Positions 1-10,940 of a stretch of DNA of 64,000 bases are shown one piece after another. The position numbers were made by a program, and so were the translations under genes. The DNA comes from Guadua angustifolia. Taxonomy: Eukaryota; Streptophyta; Magnoliopsida; Poales; Poaceae. Below the pieces are notes generated by a model. The model was not told the origin of the DNA. It did no database searches and saw only the letters and a program-made list of their open reading frames with translations. Each line of letters begins with the position of its first letter. Positions within the stretch are counted from its first letter, which is position 1. The stretch is taken from contig CM070503.1 in NCBI GenBank assembly GCA_036346375.1, positions 2,914,001 through 2,978,000 on the forward strand, read 5' to 3'.

Positions 1-45
1 ATCTCAGCTAGCCTATAATGGAACTGCAGTTGTATAGCAGAATTA

Positions 46-458
46 GGGCCTGTTTGGGAGAGCTGTGCTTTAACTTTAGGCCAAAAGCTGCCCCAAATAG
101 CATGGCTACAAAGCAGCTAGGAAGCTAAGCCACAGCAGAAGCACCCTCAAAAGCTGAAGCTGCTGAGGAGGAGCTTTTCAGCTATGGCTTCACTTGACCA
201 CCTCCTACCTCGGTCGCTTTGCCTTCTTGACCTCCGCCACCCCTCCTCGCCGCCTCCACATCACCTCCTCATTCGAACGCCAACAGATGCGCTATGTTGT
301 TACCTCCCACTCGGTTGGCCCCAAAAATTACAACACTAAATGACCGGTTGCCAACAAAGATAACAAGAAAAGCCACAACCGCCATTTATAGTCATTTGCT
401 TCTGACCAAAGAAACCAAAAGCGACTTTTCAAATTTGATCAGCTCCCCAAACAAGGCC
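46..458. mobile_element. Tourist/PIF-Harbinger-like MITE in the first visible LUG-like intron
   Basis: The left end reads GGGCCTGTTTGGGAGAGCTG. The right end is its imperfect inverse (rc GGCCTTGTTTGGGGAGCTG). Each end is flanked by the trinucleotide TTA (43-45 and 459-461), the target duplication expected of PIF/Harbinger (Tourist) elements. The interior has no coding potential that I recognise. It lies upstream of the LUFS exon, inside the first visible intron of the LEUNIG-type gene. Confidence 0.75.
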
Positions 459-1135
459 TTAGACATGCTTAACTTTTAGAAACTACATAATTCTGTGCAA
501 TGGTATGAGCAGTAATAATTGATTATCATTTTTGTTACCTGAGGAAGCCCCCTCTAGCAAAACTTGGCTAATGGCACATTTGCATAGTGGGAAGAGAGCA
601 GAGTGGAAAACAATACCAATATAATTTCGTGCGTCACTCACATTCATGGTAGAGTTAATGACATGAAACAAGACAGGGACACAATATCAAATTTGGGAAT
701 TGAACTAATATACTTAGGATATGGAGTGGAACACTGAAGTATCGCTTTTTAACTTTCGAATAAACTTCTTGCCTACTTAAACCATGAATGTTAGAAGGGG
801 CTTATTGGTAGAACCTTCTGCCTCGCTGGGTACTATGGAAGTGATAAGTTGGCACATCAGATCCCCCCACAATTTTTGGCTCCAATTGCTTGTCCCACCC
901 TAGATTGGTCTTCTACTCTGGTATGTAGAAAATATCTCGTAAAGATCCCAAATACCCCATCTTGTAGAACTTTTAATGCAAAATACCCAGTACTAATAAT
1001 CTAGTGCAGATGTGTGCCCACTCCAAGACCTTGTGCAAGAAGTTTTTTGAAGCTGTTTCTTATCTATAATCCATTAGCTATGTACATAGGAGAGTCGTCC
1101 AAGTACGTTATGGTAAATTTTGACTCGTCATGCAG
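459..1135 (+). other. Intron sequence upstream of the first visible LUG-like exon
   Basis: No exon of the expected N-terminal LisH half could be found here. The sequence is AT-rich and ends in the acceptor ATGCAG before position 1136. The true first exon (start codon and first half of the LUFS domain) must therefore lie left of the window. Nothing else was recognised. Confidence 0.6.
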
Positions 1136-4100
1136 CAATTGATGCCCCTGGAGGGTTTCTCTTTGAGTGGTGGTCTGTCTTTTGGGATATATTTATTGCA
1201 AGGACAAATGAGAAGCATTCTGAGATTGCAGCTGCTTACCTAGAGGTAGCTTGGAATCGCCAAATTGCTTAATCATTCACCATGTATCTATCATTTAATC
1301 TCACCCCATGTAAATTTCTTTTGAAACAGGCACAACAAATAAAAGCAAGAGAGCATCAGTATCAGCAACAGATGCAGATGCAACAGTTGCAACTCATCCA
1401 GCAAAGACACGCTCAGTTGCAGCGAACTAATGCAAGCCATCCTTCACTTAACGGTCCAATAAATTCCCTAAATTCTGATGGCGTTCTGGGGCCATCAACA
1501 GCTAGTGTTTTGGCTGCCAAGATGTATGAAGAGCGCTTGAAGCACCCTCATTCAATGGACTCTGAGGGATCACAGCTTCTTGATGCTAGTAGGATGACTC
1601 TTCTCAAGTCAGCAGCAACAAATCATGCAGGGTGATCCTCTACCCCCCTTTTTGGTAGACTTTTTGGAAAAGAATGGACAGATTAAATATTTAAATCTTA
1701 CTGCTATTTTCACTAAACATACATTTTTAATGGAAATAGGCAATTAGTTCCTGGGACTCCTGGAAATGCATCTACGACGCTGCAACAAATTCAGGCTCGG
1801 AATCAACAAACAATTGTGGGTTATGGCACCCATGTTCTGTTATTTCAGTTCACAATTTCTTTCATTAGTCTATTAAATGCATACACTGATTTCTAACAGG
1901 ATATTAAGAGTGAAGGTAACATGGGTGTAGCCCAAAGATCTTTGCCCATGGATCCATCATCCTTATATGGACAGGGAATAGTTCAGCCAAAACCTGGATT
2001 AGGTGGTGCAGGTAGCTTTTTCTCTGTATTGTAGTTTCCTTTTTTTTAGTTAGAGCAAAGTTCTGCAAGAAAATTAGATTGTGCAATTTTTATGTTTATA
2101 AGTTAGTTGCACCACGTACATTGTTACTATTGTTTTTATTAATCCCAGTCTTATACTGGCAATGATCAAGCTTCTATCTTGATAAAGGGCTTTTAGAACG
2201 AGAGATGGACTTAATAATGGTTTGGATGGACTTTCTAGAATTCGCTTGGCCTTTCTTTGATCTTTGTATTGCTTGTGGCTAAAGTTGTGCAATAACGATA
2301 TAATGCTGGAATTGAATGGATATGAAAGCCATACTTGATTAAATTTTGTGGTTTTTTGGTTGGTTTTGATGGGTACTATGACTTGAATATAATGCAAGAC
2401 ATTCATAAGCAAATGTTATTTTCAAGATGGAAATTATCCTTTTCTCGTTTTGTTCATTCTGCTTCTGGTGAGATGTCTTGTATTGTCAACAGGACTGAAC
2501 CAAGGAGTGAGTGGTCTACCTTTGAAGGGTTGGCCATTAACTGTAAGCTCCAATTTTATTGCCCCCTGTATACACGTTTTTATGTGGAACCTAATGACCA
2601 ATTAATATTTGTCCTACTGTCTTACAGGGAATCGACCAACTGCGGCCAAATTTAGGTGCTCAAATGCAGAAGCCATTCCTTTCAACACAGTCACAGTTTC
2701 AACTTATGTCACCACAACAGCAGCAGCAACTCTTAGCACAGGCGCAAGCACAAGGGAACCTTAACAACTCAACTAATTATGGGGATATGGATCCCCGCAG
2801 ATTTACAGCACTAAGCAGGGGTGGCTTGAATGGTAAAGATGGACAACCTGTTGGGACTGATGGTTGCATTAGTTCTCCAATGCAATCCAGTTCACCAAAA
2901 GTCCGACCAGACCAAGAATATCTCATGAAGGTTTGTTTCTTTTGGAAGTGTGCATGCTCTAGTTTGTTGGAATCTAACTATATCTGAAAGTTACGCAGCA
3001 GATGCAGCAGACATCTTCTCAGCAACAACAGGAACAACTTCAGCAGCAGCAGCAGCAGCAGAACCAACAGCAGCAGCAGCAGCAGCAGAACCAACAACAG
3101 CAGCAGCAGCAGAACCAGCAGCAAATGCAACAGGTACTGACAGTATACCCAACCCCTGGGATTCATCCTCTGTTCTTGAAAGTTAATTTATGTGCAGATT
3201 TACCCTTACAAAGTTGAATTGTACATCTGCCAGGAAACTATGGTTCATGCTTCTACCATTACACTTCTGTCAGAAAATTACATACTTATTATGATTTTAT
3301 TAGATATATCATATAGTGCACACAATGGGAATTAAGATGTTTTGTCTGAGAAAGCCAGGAAAATACACTAGATAGTGCGATGGTGATGTTTGACAACCTT
3401 GATATTCTTTTTTCCTGCGTAGTTTTCTTTGGTAATGATTCTCTTAAAATGGTGCCAGGAGGGGGTAAGATGACAAAGTGTTATATGAAGAACGGGATAG
3501 AAAATTTGGTGAATAAATTGCTCCAATCACACAAATCCAAGTATCCAACTCCATGACATTATAGGTTTTAAACGACATATATTCTAGGTTTTTTTATCAA
3601 ACTATTTCACTTTTTTGTAACTAAATCGTTCAAATTACATAAATCCAAGTATCCAACTCCATGGCACTACATGTTTTGAGTGATGTATTTTCTAGAGATA
3701 TTTTTTTATGGTCTGTCAACAGGCTGTTGACATTTGATTGTCTTGTCAAATTTTTTTCGATTTTTTGAATTAACTAATACTGACTAATGGGCTATTTATC
3801 CATACTTTACTTAAAATGCATTAGTAACTTGCAATGCTGCTTTCTGATCTACTCATGGTTTTATTTTATCTCCAGAACAATAGAAAAAGAAAGCAACCTA
3901 CATCTTCAGGAGCAGCAAATAGCACTGGAACAGGAAATACAGTGGGTCCTTCAGCCAACTCTCCTCCGTCTACTCCATCCACACATACACCTGGAGATGG
4001 ACTTGGAATGGCTGGCAATATGCGCCATGTTCCAAAAAATTTAATGATGTATGGTGCAGATGGAACTGGACTCGCTTCCTCCTCAAATCAAATGGTTACA

Positions 4101-6854
4101 GCTTTCCCCTTTCCATTAATGTGTTTTTCTGGATGTATATAATATTCATTATATTTCAGATGGATATGTAAGGCGACTCTTGTATTTAGCAGGATGATCT
4201 TGAACATTTTGGTGATGTTGGTTCTTTGGATGATAATGTTGAATCATTCTTATCCAATGATGATGGTGATCCAAGGGATATTTTTTCTGCACTTAAAAGA
4301 AGTCCTGCCGAGCCTAACCCAACAGCTTCAAAAGGTAATCTTTCTGATATTTTTTAATGTTTTGCAAACATCGGATAACATGTCCTTTTCTCTTTTAGGT
4401 TTTACGTTCAGTGATGTTAACTGTTGGCGAACAAGCAACAGCAAAGTTGTTTGCTGCCACTTTTCTTCAGATGGAAAAATATTGGCTAGTGCTGGACATG
4501 AGAAGATGGTACAACTAAATGCGATGCTATTATGAATCTTTTCCTCTTAAGAGTGGCACATTTTTGCACCTTTGGTGTTTCTGAGTATGGTATCTTACTT
4601 GATTCTTGTTCTCTCTTAGGTTGTACTTTGGAACATGGACACTTTCCAGACACAGTATTTACCAGAAGAGCATGCTCTCATTATCACTGATGTCCGTTTC
4701 AGACCTAACTCTACACAGTTGGCAACATCATCTTTTGACGGAACAATTAAGCTATGGAATGCTGCAGATGTAAGTTATGCTTATGTATGTGCAAATGCTA
4801 GTGACAGAAGCAATTGTGTCGGGAGACTATTATGTTTTGCTTCACTGCCTGCTATGGCAACATTACCCATTATGCTTCACTGCCTCCTATAGCAACATTA
4901 CCCATTTTGCTCATGCCTTCAGCATCCTAGTACTGATATGCACTCTCTATTAAAGTACATGTCAATTGGTCATGGCAGTAGATGTTATTACAACTAGCTG
5001 AATTCGCGCGCAATTGTGTGGTTGGATATTGCAAAATACTGTATTTGTATACAACTCTAATGATTTTGGAAAATAGAGTTGTATTTGTTATACAACTGTA
5101 ATAGTTGTAATATTTATATATGACAATTGTACACTGTTATAATCTGACTCTACCGAAATAAGTGGTGTAGATCTTTTCTTTTTTCTCAATGAATGAGAGA
5201 CTTTGTAGAAATTTTATTTTATTTATTATGATTTTTATGATTATTGTGGGGTTTTCTAGTCCTCTAAAGTGAATGAGGTACCTCGAATATCACCAATTGT
5301 TTGTAGATCTAGATTATTCCACATTGTATATGAATCAAAGTACAATATAAGATACTGCCATTGTGCAAATAAATTAGTGGATAAATAATATATATCCGTG
5401 CTACTAGGAATACCAGAATTCAGTATGTCCAATATGTATTAATTGTTTTAAGTGTGACATCAGCCTTGACCCCTGAGTTTTAAGTTGGTGGCATGTGTAC
5501 TTGCATTTTGTAGATTATTGCTTATGTAACTTGAATCTTTCTTGTTTGGCAGCCTGGATTCTCTCTGCATACATTTACTGGGCATGGTTTCCAGGTCACA
5601 TCTCTAGATTTTCATCCGAAGAAGACAGACATTTTGTGCTCTTGTGATGGCAATGGTGAAATCCGGTTCTGGAATGTGACTCAGCTTGTGTGTATACGTG
5701 CCATGAAGGTTGATACCATTCTTTCTATCACCTTAAAATTTTCTTAATAATTTAAGTAACAAATAGGACCAATATGATTTGAGCAATTTGTAACTTTATT
5801 AGTCTGACTATTTTTCTTGGACAGGGCGGTACTGCTCAGGTTCGTTTTCAGCCTAAGGCGGGACAGTTCCTCGCAGCTGCTGCTGAAAATGTGGTTTCCA
5901 TATTTGAAGTTGACACATATAGCAAAAAATACACCCTACAGGTCCTGTTCTTGAACGCCGAAACATCTATGGTTCATTTTCTATTTTCTTGAGCAGTTTC
6001 ATTTGCAACGTTTTCCTTCATTAGTGCCTCTGGACATGCGTATTTAGAATCCCTCGTCATGTAAAGCTTTTTTTGGTGGGGTTGTGCCAAGTAATCATGA
6101 ACCTTAAGCGTTTGATTTGTAATCTCAGGGCCATAGCACAGACGTGCAGTCAGTTTGCTGGGACAACACTGGGGAGTTGCTTGCGTCTGTCAGTCAGGAT
6201 CTAGTTAAGGTCTGGTCAATATCATCAGGAGAGTGCATTCATGAGGTCAGCTCAAATGGGAACAAGTTCCATTCTTGTGTGTTCCACCCAAGCTATCCCA
6301 ATCTCTTGGTGATTGGGGGCTACCAGGTAGTAATGACTCTTTGACTTTTAATCACTTCTATTTGAATTCAATCTAATTGTTTTGAGGAAGTGTATGTCCT
6401 TTTATATTTTATGAGTAAACTTTGCACTTAGATATCTTCAGTATTTCGATTCATCTCTGTTGACAAGAAGTTAGTACAAGTTATAACACAGTACTGCTGG
6501 CATTGGACAGCTAGCAGATTCCTATTTAACAAGATGCTGGCATAATCTTGTTAATATGTCTTGTAATATCTGAGTCTTGTTAGCTATAGCATTACCCCAT
6601 CTCACGGCATAGTCAACTTATGTTGGAATCGCCAGTGGCAGCAACTCTGATGACTCTTTTCTTTGTTGCTTATGTGTTGTTAGCTTCTCATCATCATTCT
6701 AATGATGCAGTCTCTGGAGCTATGGAACATGGCAAAGAACCAAAGCATGATAGTGCAGGCTCATGAAGGTCTAATTGCGTCATTGGCGCAATCACCAGTT
6801 ACTGGAATGGTGGCTTCTGCGAGCCATGACAATTCTGTCAAGTTGTGGAAGTAA
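1136..6854 (+). CDS. LUG-like: LEUNIG/LEUNIG_HOMOLOG-type transcriptional co-repressor, 5' partial
   Basis: Plant Gro/TLE-type co-repressor. LUG-family proteins are nuclear, bind SEUSS-type adaptors through the N-terminal LUFS domain and repress target genes in flower and organ development. Exons placed from splice sites with matching phases: 1136-1245, 1330-1631, 1740-1815, 1900-2011, 2493-2542, 2628-2930, 2999-3133, 3876-4094, 4193-4334, 4399-4508, 4620-4769, 5553-5708, 5825-5941, 6129-6326, 6711-6854. The first gives the end of the LUFS domain (FLFEWWSVFWDIF). The middle is Gln-rich, including a polyQ exon, followed by a basic NNRKRKQ motif. The last seven exons encode WD40 repeats (VVCCHFSSDGKILASAGHE, LDFHPKKTDILCSCD) ending in DNSVKLWK and a TAA stop. 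About 773 residues are present; roughly 45 N-terminal residues are missing, giving a LUH-like total length. All exons are open, so the gene looks functional. LUG versus LUH orthology is not settled. Confidence 0.93.
2999..3133 (+). repeat. Polyglutamine exon (CAG/CAA) of the LUG-like gene
   Basis: This 135-bp exon keeps frame and is mostly CAG with some CAA and AAC codons, giving Gln runs of 7-8 broken by single Asn residues. LUG-family proteins typically have Gln-rich central regions. The CAG runs make length variation between alleles likely (inference). The opposite-strand poly-Leu reading frame is a by-product. Confidence 0.85.
3524..3700 (+). repeat. Diverged tandem duplication in LUG-like intron
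   Basis: The phrase aaatccaagtatccaactcc recurs at about 3534 and 3640, each time followed by a related stretch (catgRcaYta, gttttRa, tattttctag). The unit is about 107 bp. It lies in the 742-bp intron between the polyQ exon and the NNRKRKQ exon. No function is evident. Confidence 0.6.
4838..4912 (+). repeat. Short tandem duplication (about 36 bp x 2) in LUG-like intron
   Basis: The unit tgcttcactgcct, then tat, then gcaacattacccat occurs twice head to tail just after the exon ending at 4769. It is intronic and has no predicted role. Confidence 0.6.
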
Positions 6855-7250
6855 CAGTAATAAGTAATGCACCTAGATAGTTTTTCCAGATATTGATATT
6901 TCTTGCGCCGAGGCATAGAATGGGGTGAGCTTGGCGATATTGTCGATTGTGTAGTGTTCAAAGGCAAATAAGGAAGAGTAGTAGCTGGTTGCTTGTCGCG
7001 GTTGAGCTGTTGAGTGCTGACTGCAGTGAGTTTGTGTAAGGAATTTGTATTTATCTTGATAGGTGTTGGTGTAACCCAAAAAGAACAAAGAAAAACAACA
7101 ATGGCCTAAAGTTGGCCCCTGTTTCATTTTATTTATGCTTATCATCAGATGTAACATTCGGTATTTTAATTGAAACTCACTGCAGTTTGTCTCTGGCGGT
7201 TGGGTACTCGCGAGTCTCATGAGTGACTATACAGTAATTTGGTTTGTTCC
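6855..7250 (+). other. 3' untranslated region of the LUG-like gene (end estimated)
   Basis: This sequence follows the TAA at 6852-6854. It is AT-rich, with GT-rich stretches and a tttcattttatttatg segment near 7122-7136 typical of plant 3' ends. No clear single poly(A) signal can be chosen, so the end is approximate. No other gene is visible before the MITE at 7441. Confidence 0.5.
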
Positions 7251-7440
7251 TGTTATGAACGTTTGGGGAGATATGATCGCGTGCTATTACTCGTTCTGAT
7301 TCTGTCGAATCTGGCCGTCGTTTTCAGTGTGAATAAATGGAAGGATGGTATAGCATGCCAAGAAAGGCAAATTAACTAGAGCCTCCATTGAGAATTTGCC
7401 AGGAAGTCATCGAGAGACAAATCTTTGCATTTACTTATCG

Positions 7441-7796
7441 GGCAACATATCCTGTGCATACAGGTCTTTCCGTGTACACATCGTGCACACCAACTAACAA
7501 AAATCATGAAAAATTCTGAAAAAAATTGTAGATGTACTTCATAGATTGCTCTACCTATGTATAAAATTATAGATTCAAATTCATTGTATATCAAGAGCTA
7601 CAAAACTTTAAATTTATCAGAATTTTCTCTTTTTTGTAACTCTCGATATATAATGAATTTGATCTTGAAATTTCATACATAGGTAGGGCAATCTATGAAG
7701 TACATCTACAATTTTTTTCAAATTTTTTCGTGACTTTTGTTAGTTGGTGTGCACGATGTGTATACGAGAAGGCCTGTATGCACAGGATACGTTGCC
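7441..7796. mobile_element. Full-length hairpin MULE-type MITE with 9-bp TSD
   Basis: The target duplication TACTTATCG is perfect at 7432-7440 and 7797-7805. The left end is GGCAACATATCCTGTGCATA and the right end is its inverse with one change in that stretch. Pairing continues for about 170 bp on each side (for example TTGTAGATGTACTTCATAGA on the left, with its inverse on the right), so almost the whole 356-bp element folds back. A 9-bp TSD fits Mutator-like elements. It has no coding capacity and sits about 0.6 kb beyond the LUG-like stop codon. Confidence 0.88.
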
Positions 7797-7805
7797 TACT
7801 TATCG

Positions 7806-8160
7806 GACGACAACGAGATATGTTTTAATTATACGTGTCAGCCTATATAATGCAGCGTTCACCAAAGGATAAGCCAGTTACGCACAGCAAATTAATCAAA
7901 GGAAAACAGAGGAAGAGGGGGGGGGGAAGCATCTAGAGATAGGCACTACATACCATATCCCGTTTAGGAAATGGCCATTTTGCCAAGAGTGCCATTTGAC
8001 GAAGATTAAAAAACCTATTCCTTATTTGGGTTCTCAATGGTTACAAACCGTATTTTATTGATGGGATTCTCATTGGGTTGAACAGTTATATCTCCGACCA
8101 ATTCTACTAAAGTGACCTATACATTATTTCACACTGGTCGCCACCGACCAGTGAAATAGC
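7806..8160. other. Intergenic stretch with a short perfect hairpin at its right end
   Basis: No gene is recognised. At 8132-8153 CACTGGTCG and CGACCAGTG form a perfect 9-bp stem around CCAC, directly next to where Tat-derived sequence begins. It may mark a transposon end or the breakpoint that removed the Tat 3' LTR, but no TSD was found. Confidence 0.5.
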
Positions 8161-8199
8161 CACCCCAACTAGCGCTACCACCCCTGTCGTCCCCTGCCC

Positions 8200-9877
8200 A
8201 ATGTCCTAAGAGGTAGGCAACTTCGAGCAGGAGCCCCCCGGCGGCATTTGGAATATGCCGACAAAGTGGAGGTAAGGGAGCTGAAATTGTGGTTGGAAGA
8301 GCATACCAAGAAAAATCCAGACTTGATGACTCGTTTGTACCAGCTCGCGGAAAAGGCGAAGCAAGCGAAGGCGGTGGCGGAGGGCTCCGTGCACAAGGAG
8401 CGGCTGGAGGAGAAGATCGCCGCCCTCCAGGCCAAGCTAGCGCGGGTAACCTCGGGCTCTCCGGCAGAGGGGCCTGAGAAAGAGGAGGAAAATCCATCGC
8501 CCTTCGTCCTGAGGCGCCAGAAGTCGCCGGGCGCAACGACGAAGCGCCCGGGGCAGACTTTGAAGGAGGCCGACCTAGACGAGGTCGATCCCTTGATGGT
8601 GAGGGCCAGCCACGCAGTTGCGGAGAGGTCCAAGCTCGTGGTCGGGGCCCAAGTTCCCGCGAGCAAAACCTCCGTGGCAGAGGCCGAGGACACCGAGGAT
8701 GAAGGCGAGAAGCTCGACAAAGGTAACTTACTATTTCTTCCTTTCCATTTCCCCCCTTTTTTGCTTTGTTTCGAGTGTCCGAGCTAACCCCACACTACCG
8801 TCGTGGGCGAAATAGCTAATAGGGGGGCTATGAACTTAGAGGGAATGGCTGATAAAATAGTTGACTCTGTAATAGAAAATGAGCTTGCTGCCTCGCCGAC
8901 CTTGTGATGGCCGAAGACATTAACGAGGCTCCCCGCGACTAACGAGTTGTGGAGGCTCATGCCCCGGAGGAACAAACTCCCCAGGAAGGCCAGTAGTTCG
9001 AGGCTTTGAAGCCGAGCATAGCTGAAAACCAGGGTCAGTCTCCGAGCATGAAGGCAGATCGCGAGCCCAGCCCTGATACCCTAGAGGAAGAACATCCCCG
9101 AAAGGATCCTGCCCCGGTGGAACCAACTCTGCCGGAGCAATCCCTTGAGCCACCGAGCATGACAGATGCTCGAGGTCAAGAGGAAAGCACTTCTCCCTTG
9201 AGCGAAGCGCATACTCGGAAGAGGATGAGGAGCCCCCGAGCGAAACACATGCTCAGGGAGAAGCCGAGTTCTCCCGTTCGAAGGTCACCATGGAGGGCCT
9301 TGCTGACCTTCGGTCGGGGGATATTATCAAGCAAGTTCGGAAAAACTTGCAAAGTCGTCTCCGCTAGGTAAGATTACTTGCCTTCTAAGTCTTTCTCTTT
9401 TACAATGAGCAAGAGTTAAAACTTTCTACCTTGCAGGTGCTCGACGCGACCATGGTGGACTTCGAGGTAGCGACCGTACCTCCTAAGGTTATGGCCAAGC
9501 ACAGCGCCGAGCAAGATGCTAGGATAGCGAAGCTCGAACAAGCGCTGGTCGAGCTGAAGGCTTCAAACGAGGAGATGTGGCGATAGTCCGAAGATTACAC
9601 CATGGAGTGCAGAGAACAAATCTTCTAGGCCAAGGCGGAGCTCGAGCAAGAGCGTCAACGTTCTGCGGCCCTAGAGGAAAAGGTGGAGGAGTTGAAGAAA
9701 TCTGCGTGGGAGGCCACCGAGTTGGTCAACCAGTGCAGAGAAGAAGCGAAGCGACTCCGCCAAGAAGCTCGCGAGGGACATGATGCCTGGCAGTGGGTCC
9801 TCGAGCTCGAGACCGAGCTTGATGAGGTGAGGGAAGAACTCTCAACCATCAAAGAGGCAAAGCTCAGTGGAACGTAG
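8200..9877 (+). pseudogene. Decayed antisense ORF (aORF) of the Tat element, coiled-coil protein with introns
   Basis: This runs opposite to the host element's pol, in the 3' internal region where Tat elements such as Grande and RIRE2 are known to carry antisense extra ORFs related to plant Transposase_28 proteins. Exon 1 reads EYADKVEVRELKLWLEEH and ends at a donor after 8722. A second exon ends at 9368 near VTMEGLADLRSGDIIKQ. The third starts after an acceptor at 9436 and is strongly heptad-like (EQDARIAKLEQALVELK, ALEEKVEELKKSAWEATE, ELETELDEVREELSTIKE) with a stop at 9877. In-frame stops occur near 9585 and 9627 and frames shift inside exon 2. The upstream part is missing. The Transposase_28 relation is inferred from position and style, not from a search. 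Confidence 0.65.
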
Positions 9878-10824
9878 CTCCCTTAGCACTCCTTTGTAAA
9901 GCACTTCATATGTAATCATCTTGAATGAATAAAAGCATGACTTTTTCTAAAATGACTTGTCACACTTGCTTGTTTTGCTCAGATTATTTCTTGCTTGGAT
10001 TATTTCTTACCCATTGCCGATGAATGGCCTGAAAAAATAGACAACGCAGAACGAACAGAACGAACAAGAAAGTATACTTTAATAGTAAAGGACGAAAACA
10101 TGAACGCGCGTTTTTTAGAAAAACACGATAGTTCTTCCCTATTAAGCCCCCGTTGTGAACGAAGTTCGTGCACCTAAGTTGCGAATATGAGCTCATTCAC
10201 AGGAGATTTAGAAAGAATCGTGCATACTTTTCCCTTAACGATACAACACCATTTCTCCGAGTTGCGAGTATGGGTTAGGTTAGGAGAAAGAAATACGCAC
10301 ACAGCCTTATCCCCCCCGGACGTCTTGACCCATGCCCCTAAGTTGCGAGCATGGTTTCGACGAGGACGGGAAAAACATGCAGTTGCTCGACAAAGCGCAC
10401 AATGACCGAACACACGTGAATCGAACTAAAACTCTAGACCATCCAAGAGGGTGTCTGTATGTGATTGTAAACTTGTAGCGAAGCACTACTGTGAACAATA
10501 ATCGACTTATGTAGACTGAGGCCTCTGGTAGTGAGTTTAGTGGTGCAGTGTTGGTCTTTGCATTTTTGTCGCTCTCACCTACGCTAGCCAAACCTTAGGA
10601 TAATGCAATTGGAGCGAATGTCCTTACCCACACGCGCTCATCTCATCATCAAGACCATGAGGAGGAGAGTGTGCCCTTGTAGCGAAGCGGAGTCGGCTTA
10701 CCAACGGGCAGGGACTTCAAAGGCATTCACAAAATCTTGGGAAAAATAGAAATCACGGGGCAAAAGAACCGAATTTTATAGAATTAAACTCGCTGATCTT
10801 GCGTAGAACAAGTAATAATAAAAA
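9878..10824 (-). other. Tat 3' internal non-coding region with short repeats
   Basis: This lies between the pol stop and the antisense ORF. A phrase of the form gttgcgaRtatg/gttgcgagcatgg recurs at about 10169, 10260 and 10339, giving roughly 80-90-bp degenerate repeats. No reading frame of note was recognised. Confidence 0.5.
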
Positions 10825-10940
10825 CTAGACAAAGAACTTATGTAGTTGGTCGACGTTCCATATACTGGTGAGCACCCGACCATCCTCCATCGCTAGGCGA
10901 ACAGCTCCCGGGCGTGTTGCTGAGATGACCGTGTACGGAT
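10825..10940 (-). pseudogene. C-terminus of Tat pol polyprotein (end of integrase)
   Basis: The minus strand from 10940 reads NPYTVISATRPGAVRLAMED, then GRVLTSIWNVDQLHKFFV and the stop TAG (10825-10827). This matches the usual last residues of Tat/Ty3-gypsy integrases (a 'GPY..I' motif, then 'WN...L..YF'). It is cut on its N-terminal side exactly at the first base of the LARD-like LTR. The missing integrase core was lost with the deletion at 19883/19884. Confidence 0.8.

Noticed and set aside
1..1135. Exon 1 of the LUG-like gene (LisH, start codon)
   Set aside because: No sequence matching the conserved N-terminal block was found on the plus strand, so the start is taken to be outside the window.
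2978..3166. Poly-Leu membrane-like ORF on the minus strand
   Set aside because: It is the reverse reading of the polyQ CAG exon of the LUG-like gene.
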